A DNA stretch of 64,000 nucleotides from Diprion similis (GCF_021155765.1 NC_060106.1:16952031-17016030); one strand, 5' to 3'. Numbered from the stretch's first letter, positions 13,501-27,680 are shown. Program-made: numbers and translations. Notes: generated from the letters alone by a model not told the origin.

Positions 13501-16500
13501 TCTTTCAAACCAGCTCTGTTTTCGCTCCTAATGATATTTCGTGCTCCGGTCGTTTAGCCTCGAAAAAATTATTCGGCCCTTCGGGCACGCGGTACAAACT
13601 CAAACCAGCTACAAATGACACGCGCACAGAACCCTAATTGCCCGATTCAAAGTACCGCGAGGCATTCGGCTTATTTTGAATTTTCCAAAATTTTTATCAG
13701 AAATGACAAGCTGGTGAAAAACTTGACGACTTAATATCTGTCTGAGTGCAAAAAAGAAATTATTTTTTTCCTCCAATCTTAGTTTGCTTAAAAATGCAAT
13801 CCTATACGCTTCTCAAGCTGCAACACCGACTTGCAACTCCACTTACGGCCACAGTTTAGTCTTACCTGATGAACGTCACGCGTATATATGAGGAGTAGAG
13901 AATCGATTATTCTCGCTCTTAATTTCATCAATTACACGTATACATAATAAATATATCTACACACAGCCGATTGATTACAAACTCCAATTACACAAGCCGC
14001 AGCAAGTGCTTTTTGCCTGTCACGATTTCGAACAAAACTTTTTTTTCGACCAGCAACTGCGTCGTCTGCTTATAACGCAGCTTGTAATATTTGGATTCGC
14101 GAAGCTCGAGGAGTTCATTTTCATTCTAGGTATTACATGCGACTCCACCCAAGAAATTAGATTTCGCCTCCGAGGGGACAGTCGCTCGATCTTCCTTCAG
14201 GCGCCGATCCTCGCTCGATCACCTGTCCTCGTTCGCATCTAATCACGCGAAATCACGAACGGAAATTACTGCTTAGGGTCCCATTTGTGAACCTCTTAAA
14301 CGATCTTAAAAACTTATTTTCTACTTTGCGTATCGCTTCTCCACGAGATAAAAATTCAAACCGCACCGATCATGGTTACTTCCGAAAGAGAATTCAAATG
14401 TTTGGGAAAACTTTCATGCCGCGTTCGTCGAACTTGACAATTTTCAAAGATTTCACAATTGACACTTCCAAAGAATTTTAGAAGAACAATAGAAGAACCG
14501 AACAAAATTTCTGACGATTCGAAAACATTTTTCAGCTTTTCATTCAGCTTGAAAGCTTTTGTAAGACCATTACGGCATCGAAAATTGTTTGGAACAACGT
14601 CTCGATACTCCAAGGAATTCAAAGGACATGTGGAACTCCGTTACAGACAAAACTTTTGTCGACACAAAAATTGAAAAACGAAATCCCGATCGCGCAAAAC
14701 GATTCATGAACCCAACGTCCATTGCTGGTTAGAAATGCTGTCTTACAGGAAGAGACCTCGTTAGCCGGAGACGTATTGCGAGGGTACACCAAGTGCGGTA
14801 TCCATACGGAGTACCAAGTGGTTGGTTCAAGACAAAACACTTACCCGAACTCACGTAATAGCCAGGTACTCGAGAGTCGGGTGCCCGGGGGTGCAAGTAT
14901 TTAAGCTCGACTCTCGATGCACTTGTGAATTCGAGTTAAGGCAGGTCTATGCCGATCATGCGATACGTGTGTCGAGCCGTGTGTATTATACCTTCAGCTC
15001 CGGCTAATCACGAGCCCCCGGCGTTTAGGCAGATGCGACGAAAATTGACCGGTTCCAACGTCATCTTCGCGTCGCGTTATGCGCACCCTAGTCGGCTCTC
15101 AGCCTTGCATGTAAAAGAAGAGTTGCAGTACAAGTAGGGAACCCCGATTCCGATGAAACTTTACTCATAGATAGGCACGCATGCGATGCTAATGAAAACC
15201 TTCAAGTGTAACTGTGGAATCTGATAATTTCATTCGAAATTAACAGTTATTTTAATCTATCGAGGGATGTGACGATATTTTTTCTGAGCAAGTGGTTAGG
15301 TGGAAAGCCTGGGAATATTGAAAAGCCAGTAATTTCAGGCTTCTTTGCAGATTATTATAAGTTGCAATGTTGCGTTAATAAGCTTACCAATTTCCAGCTT
15401 TTGAACATAGAATTGGAGATGTTCATTATTGGGATACTTTTATATAAAATAAGCTGATATTTTTTTTTCTGTAGTGGAGGTTTTTTACTTCGAGCAACAG
15501 AATTCGTTACACATAAACCTGATCGGTATATCGAGTATCACGTATGTTTATAGTTTTGATCAGTATGATTGGAATGATCGGTCGCAAGTAAATGCAAGTA
15601 ACGCAAGTAACTGTGACTCTCCTCGTTAACGAGGCTGCTGGCACCACGACAAGTTTAACCAGGTGGATGGTAAACATATAAAACGATATCCAATAAGTCG
15701 AGATTAACGCGCACCTGTAGCACCTTATACTGACGAAGCATGGCAGCTCTAACTCGGTGAGAGAAAAGCCTCGAGCTGCTTGAATTATTCTAATCCAGCA
15801 CTCGAGGGTTCGAAAAAATCGAGGGCATTGATGGGCAGACTTGTCACATCAAGTGTGTTTACAATCGTTACGTAAGAGTTTATAATTATACGCAAATCAG
15901 ACTAATTTTCACGTCGTCTGTGTACTTCCTTATTTTTTAAGATAATCTCCTTCCCCATTCGGTAATCCGATTACAAAAATTTATGGCTATAACGTAAGCA
16001 ATACGGAGGATTCGATGGCGCTTGACTCTATTTTTTCTGGAAACGAACTGAGACGGAAAAATGTTAAAAGCTGCACGATTTTTTGGTGCACCGTATAACG
16101 CACGCCAAAATCCGTTGCCCCGCGGCTTTGCTGCCACAGCAGCAACAGCCAAGAGCCTAATCATTGAGGTTATAAACCATGCCGCGCTGCTCGAAGGGTT
16201 CACTTTATCGTTTTCTAATTTTTTACGACACATTTTAGGGGCGCGTGTATGCCTTCTTCTGGCCTGCGAGGGAACGATTTATGAAGACAAGATTGGGCAA
16301 TTAATTGACAGCGGTTAATTAAAGGGTTAATCTATGACGCCGACCTACCGCGACTTGGATATGTATATATTCACATGTCTGTGTGTGTGTTTCTAAATTA
16401 CATTTTATTTTCCATACGATTGATGTACAACGTGTTTTTCTTTTATTTTTCTCTATTTCTCCAAGGGTCGAACGTACACGAAAGAAAGAAAGAAAGGAAG

Positions 16501-19500
16501 AAAGAAAGGGAAGAAATAAAATAAAATAAAATAAAATTGAGATAAAAAGTTTAATCTACCAATAGGCAAGTGCAGGTGGGATTAATTAGACACAACCCCT
16601 CTGAGCAAGGGTTATATACCGGATTAAAAGACTCTCTCGAGCCCGCCACCAGCTCTCTATCTTCTTCAGAGTGCCGATCGTATATTGGCAGATGCATAGG
16701 CGCCCTTCCCTCCCTCCCTCCCTCCCACCCTGCCCTTCCCGTCGGGGTCGGGTCGCGTGTTTTTAACGTACCTGTAACCGAGCGTAAGGGGGACCCCGAA
16801 AAATAAAATGATAGATGTCGCGTGTAACCCTTGATTTTAAAAGGCACAGAGCATTAATCCGAAAATTCCGACGTTAATAATTTCAACGCCGCTGCAGTCC
16901 TTCGTCGATTCGATGGAATTTAATCGCGCGCCTCCAGCTCCCTCTCTCTCTCTCTTTTTCTTCCAAGTTGACGCAAGGTGGTTGTGCATTTAACGGCTGG
17001 CTTTGCCGAGCCTCCGCTATTCCCCCTTACACCGATATACTTCTTCTTTTTATTCCATTTCTTTTTTTTTTTTTTTTTTTTTTTCTCCTAATTGAAATTG
17101 TTTTTACGTACTGCAACACCCCAATTCGACATACCGTACGCAAACGATCCTTCGGATAATGCATTTTTTGTCAGACAATAAAGTCCGCGTGCAGAAGCTA
17201 AATTTTAATCTGCACGGAACAAATTAGCTTGTAATTATGAAATTTTACAGAGTTGAATAATCGTTTAATTGTATCAGGCTTACTTTGTTCGCAGCGTGAA
17301 GCGAAAGAAATCTTTAGTAATTGATTTAAATAATAATTCTGACTTTACTCAACAATTAAAATTATTCTTCCGTTCACTATTTTTTTAGTGAATTAAAAAA
17401 GCATTTCTTTTACCGCATATTTAACCGTTATATCTGGAGTTTATAAAAAAACTGCGCAGATTTTGCATTTACGTTTCATAAAACGACGACTGTTGCTTTG
17501 ATTTTGAAAAACATGAAGCAGCAGGTAAGACGCGAAATCTTGGCGAGGCGAATTAGTTGCGAGACTCCCGAAAGCTGAGAAATGTCTGAGGCCCCGAGGC
17601 CGAGGTCCGGGACTTTAAATCATCGGCGGGGCTAATTGCCGGGGATATTTTATCCATCGCCTCGTGGGCCGTGAGTCGGTCCATCGATCGTTGCAGGGTA
17701 CCTGCATGCACCTTAGGTATAGAGCTTAAAGGTGTCTCGACAGCACGAGGCAAAGCAGCACGTGCCGATGTCGAGCTGGAGATGGACGTCCAAAAAGACG
17801 AGGCGGCGGCGAAATTAAATAAGATTCAAAAAACAACAAGAACCTCATCCACGGGCAGCCTCTTCGTCCCGACACGAATTCTTCCTTTTTCGATGTCGCT
17901 TTCCGTCCATAATATATGATTTATTTTCCGATCCCTGCGCTGAGAGAAATTCAAATAGTTCTGCTATCGACGGTTTTTATGTTTTCGCAAAACGTGGTCT
18001 TACGTACAAAATGAAAATAAAACTCGCGGTCGTTAACCAGAAAATCTGTAAGAATAGTAGGTGTTACTTACTATTATTTTTCATTATCTTAACATTTACT
18101 TCCTATTCATTATTTTCATAAATTTGATGCTCACGCAACGATAAATTGAAGATAAGGCTACGTTTTACTGAAAAATTTTAGTCAACTAAAGATTCAGGTT
18201 TAATGGAGCATTGAGAACTGTGTACACACGTTACATAGTTACTTGTATATCATATTTACTTATGATTCCAATAATAATCAAATCGTTTTTGAGCTGTAAA
18301 AAATCTGCACAATTGTACAGCTTTCCTGCGAATTTTTACGGAGAAAGGTGATTTTCTTGTTTCTTTCCTATTCTTTTTTTTTTTTTTTTTTTTGCTCGGA
18401 GTAAGTTTTAATCGTGGCTCGAATCTCCGGAGAATTCACCCCTGAATATCCGATTCTGTAGGTACGTGTGTAACAGAGACGTGTGGAGGTGAGGGTGATA
18501 TCTTATTATAGAAAATTATCCTCTGGGGTATTTGAGGGGCCGCCCATTGCGATTAAAACAAATTGAACTCGATTGGAGAATGGGAAATTAGTTCGTTAAC
18601 GATCGTTAATTAATACCTATATACACCCGCCGTCTACCAGCCATCAATTGTGAACAGAGAGGCATTCGGCGTTATGCTGGAGTAAGAAATAAACTCGTTC
18701 CCGAATTATGTTGTCTGTAACAAATACGATCGACTGCACTTCTTTCCTGGCGCCTATACTTACGGATTATTTTACGTTCATCGGTTCACCCCTTGCGCTC
18801 GATTATAGAAACACCGCGTTAACTTTCTTCCAGCAACGATCGGTTGAACTGCGGGATTAAATTGCCGAATATCAGACGAAAATCGATTGCAAATTTCACA
18901 CGTATAACCTGTTTGAAATCTATGTAAATACGATGAATTGAATGAATGTTCAATCACGATTTTTATTGAAGATTCAGGCGATCTTTCCTGGTTCGAGATT
19001 CAATATCCACAATTCGTTGTCCTTCTAATTAGTTGGACATAATTTTTTTACAGCATTCACTTGCACCAGTTCAAAATGATGAAGCTCGAATCTGATGGTG
19101 TGCGAAATTTTATCATCGAACTGCACGCAAAAATTAAGGTAGCCCAATTTTCAAACTTAGTTTATATCTGATGCAGACGTACATGATCCTCTCATTCCCT
19201 AATAGTATAGACTCTTCGAATACCCAGCCTTGATATACAGGCTGGATTAGGCGCGACGGGAGCTGACAAGCTGCAATTCTGTTGAGAAAATTATAGTCTA
19301 AATTCTGCATCACTGGATTCGATCGATCTTATGGTTACACCTTCTAATACCTTTCGTAATACATATATTTCGTTAATTACTATATTGCAAACGCGAGCAG
19401 AATGTTTTTTTTTAATTAAACTCGATATTTCCCAATGGGAAATAATTTGGTGGCTTGTGATTTTATTACCGATTAACGATTGCGAAACAACGCGTCCTCG

Positions 19501-20703
19501 CCCAAAACTTGAAACTATACCTATTTTACATAACACGCATGTATTCTCGCAGCTGCCGCTAAAACTTCTGCGAGTATTTTCTTGTAGCTCTTAATTATCG
19601 TCGCTAAGAATCTGCGCGTAAATCACTTCGCAGATATTAAATTTAGAAATTCTGATCGTCCGCCTAAACACAATATCAAAATCTGGCAATAATTAATTAC
19701 AACAAAGTACAACAATTGCGTTTCCATTCGAACAGTCACAAGACATCCAATTCCTCCGATACCTATATACGGTATAAATACATAATTTAGTTAAAAATTC
19801 GTACAACCTAAGAAAAAAGAAAAAAAATGACAGGTAAAATGGTGTCAAGAATGCGTGTAATGAACATTGACAAATAACCCGGTGGTCCTCGATGTGCGTA
19901 AGCAGATATAATACAACACATCACGTGATGATACACGTTTAACCGACATCGGCACACGTAGCTGGTAGGTGTACCAGGTATGCCAGCATGTAACACGTAC
20001 GAAGACGTAACACGGTGCGTATATATACATCGTGGGGTAAATGCAGAGCCGAGAATCAGGTGGTTACATAGCATGTCCTGGGTAATTGGTTAATGGATCA
20101 GATATACATTCGGACAAGCGGCTCTGCCTATCGTTCGCCGCAGTTATAGGTATATGCATACGTGTATACTGTATATACGAGGAGTAAGTACTGCAGCACG
20201 TTGTACGGAGTGCATTACATAAATTACAACACGTCGATCAAGCTCCCCCCAACCTTCATGCCGAAGTGACGGTGAATTCGCGAATCCACGGGGTCTCCGC
20301 CAAATTACATAAATCTGAAACCGATAATAATATCCTTCTCAAATAGGCAGAGCTCTCATCGTCGGTGCATGGACTGCATCGGCGTGCTCGTATGTAAGGA
20401 TGGCAGCCCTGAGCGGTTCTCTTTGGCTCAATTATTATACACCCCGTGATATTGATTGGACCCATTAGGCCGAGGTACCGAGGTATTAAACGGATGATTT
20501 TATGCTTCGGGTTACCTTCAAATCGACCCCCTTTTCGTAGGTATTCACTATGCATGTAATACGACACGTGAATTTTAGCGTCGTTTTGCCTTGATTTTGT
20601 CTTACCTTTGATTTTTGTAATAAATATTCGACACACTTTTCGTAGGGAATAAGGAGACCTGTTTTTCGGTTTTTTACGTGATGAGTATGAGTCTGTAGAT
20701 GGA
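7505..20703. other. Gene-poor region
   Basis: No open frame in these 13 kb shows a domain, a signal peptide with a coherent body, or a matching splice series. Contents visible by eye are a CTC/GAC-rich patch at 8.36-8.42 kb, a 9-bp-arm hairpin at 10,525-10,561, an AAAGA/AAATA microsatellite at 16,481-16,537, a T-homopolymer near 17.06 kb and another near 18.37 kb, and a small inverted repeat around AGGCTGG at 19.2 kb. It is probably intergenic or intronic. Confidence 0.5.
16481..16537. repeat. AAAGA / AAATA microsatellite
   Basis: A purine-rich tract of GAAA units changes into about four units of TAAAA. It is a simple repeat without coding sense. Confidence 0.9.
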
Positions 20704-20900
20704 GAGAATACAAGAGGAGATTTTACTCAAAACTGCAGGAAAAGAGAATTTACTGTAGAATCAGTGAAAATCAGAGTAAAATCTACTACATTTATGCGTA
20801 AAAAATATGTTTGAGATGAGTGTTTTTTTAGCAAAAAATCTAAGGTGTCACTATTTTCCTGCAGTTTTTAGTAAAATCTGCTCATTTTCTTCTTTCCGTG
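20704..20900. mobile_element. Small foldback element
   Basis: A left arm at 20,718-20,743 (core ATTTTACTCAAAACTGCAGG) is matched in reverse complement by 20,854-20,879 with one or two mismatches. Weaker pairing of GAAGAAAATGAG-like sequence extends outward. The roughly 110-base spacer is AT-rich and non-coding. The structure fits a short MITE or foldback repeat. Family and target duplication cannot be settled from one copy. Confidence 0.6.
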
Positions 20901-21803
20901 TATGAGTAAAAAAAATTTCAAAATATGTATTTAACATGTTCGGAAAAACGTTTAATTCTCGTGAAACACTCATTTCAGCTTTCAACTATAACATTGAAAG
21001 AAAAAAGTCGTTGAATCAATTAAATGTGTGGTTACGAGCGACGAAACGAATATTTATTTATGTGTCAATTCAAGATCTGCAGGTCTAACAAAATGTTCAG
21101 TCAGAGGTACTTTTAATTTTTCACATCGTCGTCCGTGAGCGCAAATTTAGTTGATTCAACGACTCATTTTTTCCCTCATATTTGTCGGATTTCTTTCTAC
21201 TGTTCATCTTCTTTCTATTCTGTTCTTTTCATTCTCTTTATTTTGGTCCAACACAATAGCACGGTAAAAAAATGTGGTTGAAAAATGTCGCTCGAGTCCC
21301 CAAGCCTACGCTGTCAACGCTTAGACGCTTGACTTCCGTCGCTACGGCAGCGTGAAACTCGCAAGGACTGCAAACATGCGTCCAAAATTGAGGAAAGCCT
21401 CTTTTCCAAGGGTGGATTATCCAGCCGTCAACGTGGAGAGCCATCAGCCATCGGCATCGGCATCGTCCATCGCGACCATCATCAGTCCGTTCGTTCCTCG
21501 GGGAGCAGAAGTATGTATTCGCGTGTCGAAGCAGGTGCACCAGGTCCACCGAGACGGAAACTTCGCCGGAGATTGCCGTCTGCTTTCCAAAAAATGAGCC
21601 ACCACTCTGCAGGTGCCGCGGAGTTTTCCTCTGATCCTTCGGCGCTGCGAGGTGGAAGGAAAAGTTGCAGGATACGTCTTAAGTGTCACGAGGGTCTTAA
21701 ATTTCTCTCTCTCTCTCTCTCTCTCTCGTTTTATCTTCTTCTCTCTCACTCGAGGCGAATGGGATTTCGAAAGACGGTGATGTGTCGACACGCGGAAACC
21801 ATT
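20901..21803. other. Gene-poor region upstream of a candidate exon
   Basis: Nothing firmly coding is seen. The second half (21.3-21.8 kb) is richer in G+C, contains a CT dinucleotide run at 21,704-21,727, and could be the promoter and 5' leader of the candidate exon at 21,804. This is an inference from composition and position only. Confidence 0.35.
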
Positions 21804-21906
21804 ATGGCGGGAACTACGAAATTATCATATTTCGTCGCTATAACTGTGATCATATACGGATGTTTTGAGCTTCTCCTCGGTGCTTTATGGGCTATTGATT
21901 ATCGTC
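21804..21906 (+). CDS. Candidate first coding exon, small membrane protein
   Basis: A 34-codon reading from an ATG in a good context (ATTATGGCGGG) encodes Met-Ala-Gly-Thr-Thr-Lys. A clear transmembrane helix follows (about residues 8-32, with the run FVAITVIIYGCFELLLGALW), then Asp-Tyr-Arg. It ends at a GTATGT splice donor (21,907) after one base of the next codon. The hydrophobic segment is not low-complexity and codon use looks ordinary, which suggests a true exon of a membrane protein whose later exons lie downstream behind a long intron. I could not find a matching acceptor exon, and I do not recognise the family. The frame can also be read upstream to 21,513, but that part has no protein-like character. 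Confidence 0.35.
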
Positions 21907-24900
21907 GTATGTTAGGTGTTAATGATACCTACTTGATGTTAAATTTTTTCTGATCTTTTTCCCAATCGGAGTATACATACTCGTGTTCATTACGTGTTTG
22001 ACAAGATTGATTTTGATTACACTAACTTGACTGGAAATAAATATGTTACCAGTTTTCTTTCGGAATTTGGCTTGTGAACAAATTTCGCGTGTCTCTTCTG
22101 ATAGACCTTCGATTTTATTTTAAGACTAGGTTTAACTGGGTAGCTGAATTATTCAGAATTATAATTTTTTTGTATCACGGAATGTTTCTCACTCTTTCAA
22201 ACGCGCAGAATTATACACTGTAGATGAAAATTTTCACATACCGACAATTTCAAAGTTTTTTAATAGAAAAAAAGCCGTTGAAATAGCATTTTTTCTGGTA
22301 CTTTTTATCATTATACAAATAAAAAACTTGATCAAAAACATTTGTAAGTAAAATTCCCTTTTTTTTACATAATTTTTCTTTCGTTATTCATGAAATGGTT
22401 TCTTATTGCATCATCTTGTACGTTTTATAGTCATTTGAATAGAGTTTTCTACAAACATTGTATGAACTGTGTCGGAATTCTATCAGTTTTATGAATTTTT
22501 TTGTGTTTGTCAAAAATTGGAACTAATTTTTTTCCCTGGAAGCGTACGTTAAAAAAATATAGATTATGGAAATTTTTCATGCACATTACTTTAATGTGGG
22601 AATAATTGTGGGAATTTCGGATTTTCCCATCGAGCCGTTTTCGGGATCATCGCGGGAGTTTGTCGAGACCTTTTCATAAAAGCCGTTTTTTCGGTACTAG
22701 AGCTCCGAAAATCTGAAGATTAATTGAAATTGGAGAAATTTTCGATCGTTACCAATACTTATTTTACATCACCATAAATAAGGAAAAGTCACAAATTCAT
22801 GCTTGATTTAACCCCCATTTATTTTTATCGTGCAATTCTTGTATTAAACGATCACATTTGTGTTTCTTGCTAAAATCGAAAGAATCAAATCTAGTAGCAT
22901 TAATTTTTCATCATTCACAACGTAGATTTCACAAAGAAAAATATTTACATCCAGAAAATTTCAAAGCAGAAAGAACGAGTTCACTTTTGGCTTACGATTG
23001 CTGCAAAATTCGTTCTAAAATTTTATCCCCATTACCCAATATACGTTAAAAAGGAAACAATCAAAGAAAGTAAAAAAAATGTAAAAAGCGAAAGAATCGT
23101 GGATGGACGTATAATAGAAGGCGGTTGATCTCGAGGCGAAATGTCTATAAGATACGTAAAGCATATCGACATTACGTCGAGCAAGTAAATTGCAACTGAA
23201 GGTATACCATAATAATAACTGTTGGTAAAGAATGAAACGGACCACCGCGAAGTTTCGTGCTAAATTACATGCGAATATCGTTTCTTTTTTCTTTTTTTCC
23301 CCTACTTTTTACGGCAATGGGTTTGAGTATCCCATTGAAATCGAGAAAATTACCGCACACGTAGACGCGGACTCCCGATGAAAAGAAGCGGTTATCTTCT
23401 CTCGCCCTTTCTTATTCGACGCCTTCTCTCCCCCATCCTCGATTCTTCTTTTCTGAAACCTCGAAGGTACGCGGCGAGCTGCTTCCTCCGTCCCTTCGCG
23501 ATAGATAAAGCCATTTAGCAGCACGCGACAAACGGCGATGATCCTTTTTCCTCTCTCTCTCTCTCCTCTCTTTCGCTCTTTACTGTAGCACGTTATACTT
23601 TCGGCTCGGTCAGGACTCCCGGGCCACCTTCGACGCCGGGTGTCGATCATTCGGATAAGATCCGAATCTGGGATCGGTTTATTGCGATATAGGAGTCCTT
23701 CCGCCTGCTGCAGCTTCGCTACCGAAATCTAATCTAAGAAATATCCCATCAACTCTCCGGGGCTGTGCCTCCGATTAGCTCCGCTGCTCTGCCCGGATCC
23801 TCCAAGTCCATCCGGGCCGCTCCGCGAAGGACGAGACGCCGCCCTAAAACCCGCATCCATGCACACGTTTTCACCCGGAGTTCCGTGCTTATGGACCATT
23901 AGATAGTAATGATCACCTTTTAATTAAGCAACTAGATAACGTGCACTCTCGGCTGCACATAAGGAATTAATAAAGATGTTTCGAAGCGGTCCGCGGGACT
24001 TGGTACGCCCTAATCTAATATCCTTCGTTCGTTTGTTCGTTCCTTTTAATCTCTTCGTCGACGCGTATATAAACCGCTCTGCAGGGTTAATTGACCGTTG
24101 ATTAATTCACACCTATGGTCAGGTGTGTGCAGCGAAAGGGTGGAAAGGTTTTTCCCATGGATCAAAAAAAAAAAAAAAAAAGGAGTCGTAGTATTGTGCG
24201 GTGAAAAAATTCATCGGGATAAGAAAACAGGGAGAACCACGAAGTAAATTTCACGTCTTCATCTCGTCATATCTGCCAGGAAAACAAAAAAAAACTGATG
24301 AATTATGAAGCCGGAGATTCTTTCATCGTGCGTCTCGAAACTGTAACACGTCGCACTGCATCCCGGCCATGTTGACGCGGATGAAAGACGAGTGAGAGGA
24401 GAAAATGGACCACTTTCTTTGCGACTATTATATACGTATAGGTATACTTATGCAGATTCTTCCGAGTTTCGATCATGACGCGGAACTCTCAGGTTTCGAG
24501 AGCGTTTCGCATGAAATGAATCCCTGATGCTTGTACTACGCTTAATTTACACATCGACGCGTTAATGTAGTCTAATTTAGCTGACGAGCAGTCAGTTGTA
24601 TGAGTTTGAAACGATGTTTCGATACGGAAAAGTGACTGGGGTAGAAAATTTTCTCGAATAGATACGTTTGGCTGGGTTTGCGTGCGATATCCAAACACGC
24701 CATTTATACACAACGTTTCGAATTATAATATTTTACATTCCTTCGAGCTAGAATTGCGGTCGCGTTTATTGCACATCCAGAGATAGTACAGAGGTACGAA
24801 GAATCATGATTAATCGAGTCACGTTCAACGGTAATTTAATGAATTCGAAGAATATTTCATGTGCACCTGACCTTCCGAACCTTCTTCAGATGAAAAACAA

Positions 24901-27680
24901 GCAAATTAGGATTCCATTACCTATACCGCGTGGTGCAAATCAGTTTTTCATTTTTTCCCAATGACAAGGATGCCAGGGATCTTCTTTTCTTTTTTACAGG
25001 ACGAAAAGGGAGTCGAGGACTTGATATTTATTAAGAATCATCTGTAATGTGTATAATGAATTTAATATGACACGAAATGTCAATTTCCAATAGATTGAAA
25101 AGCCTAAAACTTTTATTGATTTTTAAACGAGAAAATTTTATCTTGTCTTCTTTTTACAGTGACTGGGAAATCCGTAATTTTCTTTTCAATTCGTCTACAC
25201 TCGGGGAGAAGCTGAAAATAATTTTCGATTTCGAAGCTGGAAAAGTATTTATTAATTACGAGTAACCCGATATGCGCCATCCGCAACGACGAGAAAATAT
25301 AACTTGCAAAAATCTGCTAACACTGAATATGAACGAAGAATAACGGAAAATTGTAATGGAAAGAACTGCACCGTGTGAAAATGACGAGGGAATACGCTCG
25401 AGTGACACTCTCACACAGTAACCTAAGGCTGGGAAGTAAGTGAAGAATAAGCGAACACACGTTGCGTATGTAGGTGGGTAGACGTCGAACGTTGGACGCG
25501 TGGATTGCAGAAACTTTCCCAAGTCCATCGAGCGGTGGTTTCGTAGAGCATAGCAGCAACACCTCTAGGCATTGAGCTATACGGTACAACGAGAAACTTT
25601 CATAGCGCAGTGAAAAAAAGAGGAGCAGAACGGAAGCCGATCATCAGTCGAGTCCTCCTCGACTCCTAATCAAGAACGAATCGGCGAAGCGAAGGCGAAG
25701 CGAGGGCGAAGCTTGTGGAAGTTGAGCCGACGAATTAGGTATACATAAGAATTGGAGCTCGCAGAATTGTGATTCTCCTGAGGTCGCGTTTTGAATCGAT
25801 AAATGTAAATTCGGAAAGCATGCCGCTGATCGCCTTGGCGAAGACAGAGGTTAGTAAGAGCGATACGCGGGGGTGTTTGGGGCAGCGCAGAAGCGAGGGA
25901 GCAATTGATGCTTGAGCAACGATTAAACGTTAAAAAGTGCCCGGCCTATCTAGCCCTCGAATCGGAATGGGGACGACGCATGCAACCGAATTAACATACG
26001 ACAATGCCGTTACTTTTTCCGCATGCGAACCGACCGTGCGGCTCTAATGTTGCCGCATTCAGCTTATTGGCTTCCACGTTATAGCAGGTATATAGCTAGT
26101 AGCGGGATTTCTTTTCGTCGTCATTTAACCACTCTGTTATAATTTTATACGCCTCCCTTACGACGATATCCACTCTCGATATCGCGTGTGCACCTCGTTC
26201 TATTATGCCCGAGCCTCGGACTAGTTTCATCCGTTTCCTAAACTCACTTCCACTCCGTTCTCACCCTTTTTACTTTCTATTTTTAATCCTTCATTATGCT
26301 TCAACTTCATTATCGTATTCATGGACTCGGTGGTGAAAAAAAACCCGGGAGATATACGGTCCGCACTCATGCCTTACGTCAGCTTTATTTGGTATCCAAT
26401 TGTCGGGGTCTTTGAAAATCCCGCGTTTCTTACCTCCGACTGTTAGAATAATTGAAATCACGTTATACGTATATATAGGTATCCGTTTTCTAATATTCCA
26501 ATATTTGACACGCATCATCGCCGGGGAAAATTTGACGGGGATTGGATCTTTTCTCACTCGTTTCTTTTCTCACTCGATGTACACGGTATCAGATTAGTAA
26601 CAACGCGGTAACTTGATCCCGCTTCATGCTTTTGGCAGCGTGTGAATTAGTAATTATGCAAACATCACGGATGAGAAACAATGAATATTGTAAGAATTAC
26701 ACAATAAATCTTGAACTTGAAACCATGCAAAGTACTCGGATAACTCAGTGCGAAATATATAAGAGAAATCTACTTTTTCTTAGGCATTCAAGACTCCCAT
26801 GCGTATCCTGAGCCTCTGCGTGAAATAAATTGCCACATGAAAATCAGTTATCGCGTAAAAAACCTGCAAGGAACGAGTTTCAAATCAAATGGCAAGCTTG
26901 GACGAATCCTCAGCTCATAAATTATGTTAGCTACTTGTGAAACTAGTTATTGACGAGTAATATTGATACCTAGCGATGATCATATTCGTTACTTTCCTTT
27001 AAAGTTTCTGTTAGAATAACCCGGTCTGCAAACCGAAAGGCAAGATTCTGCACAAAATACATAAATCGAGTGGTAATTGGGTAACGATTTCATAGAAAAT
27101 AAAATATTGGCATCGTAAATTAAGCGCACACACACAGACACACAGATTCGCATATTTAACAAGCTGTATACAGGCATCCGGTCAAATTTGACAAGTCCAA
27201 CTTTCCTATATACTTAATGTTACTCAACGCCTTTCAAACCGCGAGGCAAAATCGTTGCAGCTAGCTCTAAAGTGACCTGAGCCAATAAATATACCTACGA
27301 ATTAGGTATAATTAAAAAGTTGGTGATTTGCACGTGGGAATAAATAAAAATTTGAACGTTGCAAAACGATTGTAATAATACAAAAGTTAAAAAAGATGAC
27401 GAGGACGAAAGAATCGTGAATACAGGGGGTGACATAATGATTTCTTGTACCGTACGAGTGTGTTGCGTTTGTGCGTCGTTCGGTTATATGTATATACACA
27501 ATTACACACCGTTGATTTCAACACGCGTGTATCTGCTCGGCGGTGAATCGTTGAATATGTATATACATAGAGACACTTGTGTGTAAGGATGTTTTTTTGC
27601 AAGGTAACTTAACGAAGAGCAATATAAATACGTTTGGTATATAGGTAGGTAGGTACAAATACATGAAAGGTAGCAGCGTT
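21907..27680. other. Gene-poor region with one dispersed repeat
   Basis: Apart from the repeat copy at 22.3-22.8 kb, no supportable gene is seen. Contents include a CT-rich tract near 23.55 kb, an A-homopolymer near 24.16 kb, and a GC-rich patch at 25.6-25.85 kb with a tandem GGCGAAGCGA motif and a possible 10-codon first exon at 25,820. That exon is discussed as a finding. Confidence 0.45.
22300..22790. repeat. Dispersed non-coding repeat, copy 1
   Basis: This shares an ordered series of blocks with 50,374-50,829: a left end ACTTTTTATCATTAT, then TCGAGCCGTTTTCGGGATCATCGCGGGAGTTTGT-like sequence (split here by position, 22,630-22,663), then a TCCGAAAATCTGAAGAT-like block, then ACCAATACTTAT near the right end. 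There is no open frame of note. Both copies have diverged, so the family is old. It is probably a non-autonomous DNA transposon remnant. Confidence 0.6.

Noticed and set aside
23309..23650. 113-codon minus-strand Arg/Glu-rich frame
   Set aside because: It runs through a CT-rich simple repeat (GERERGKR) and shows no domain or splice partner.
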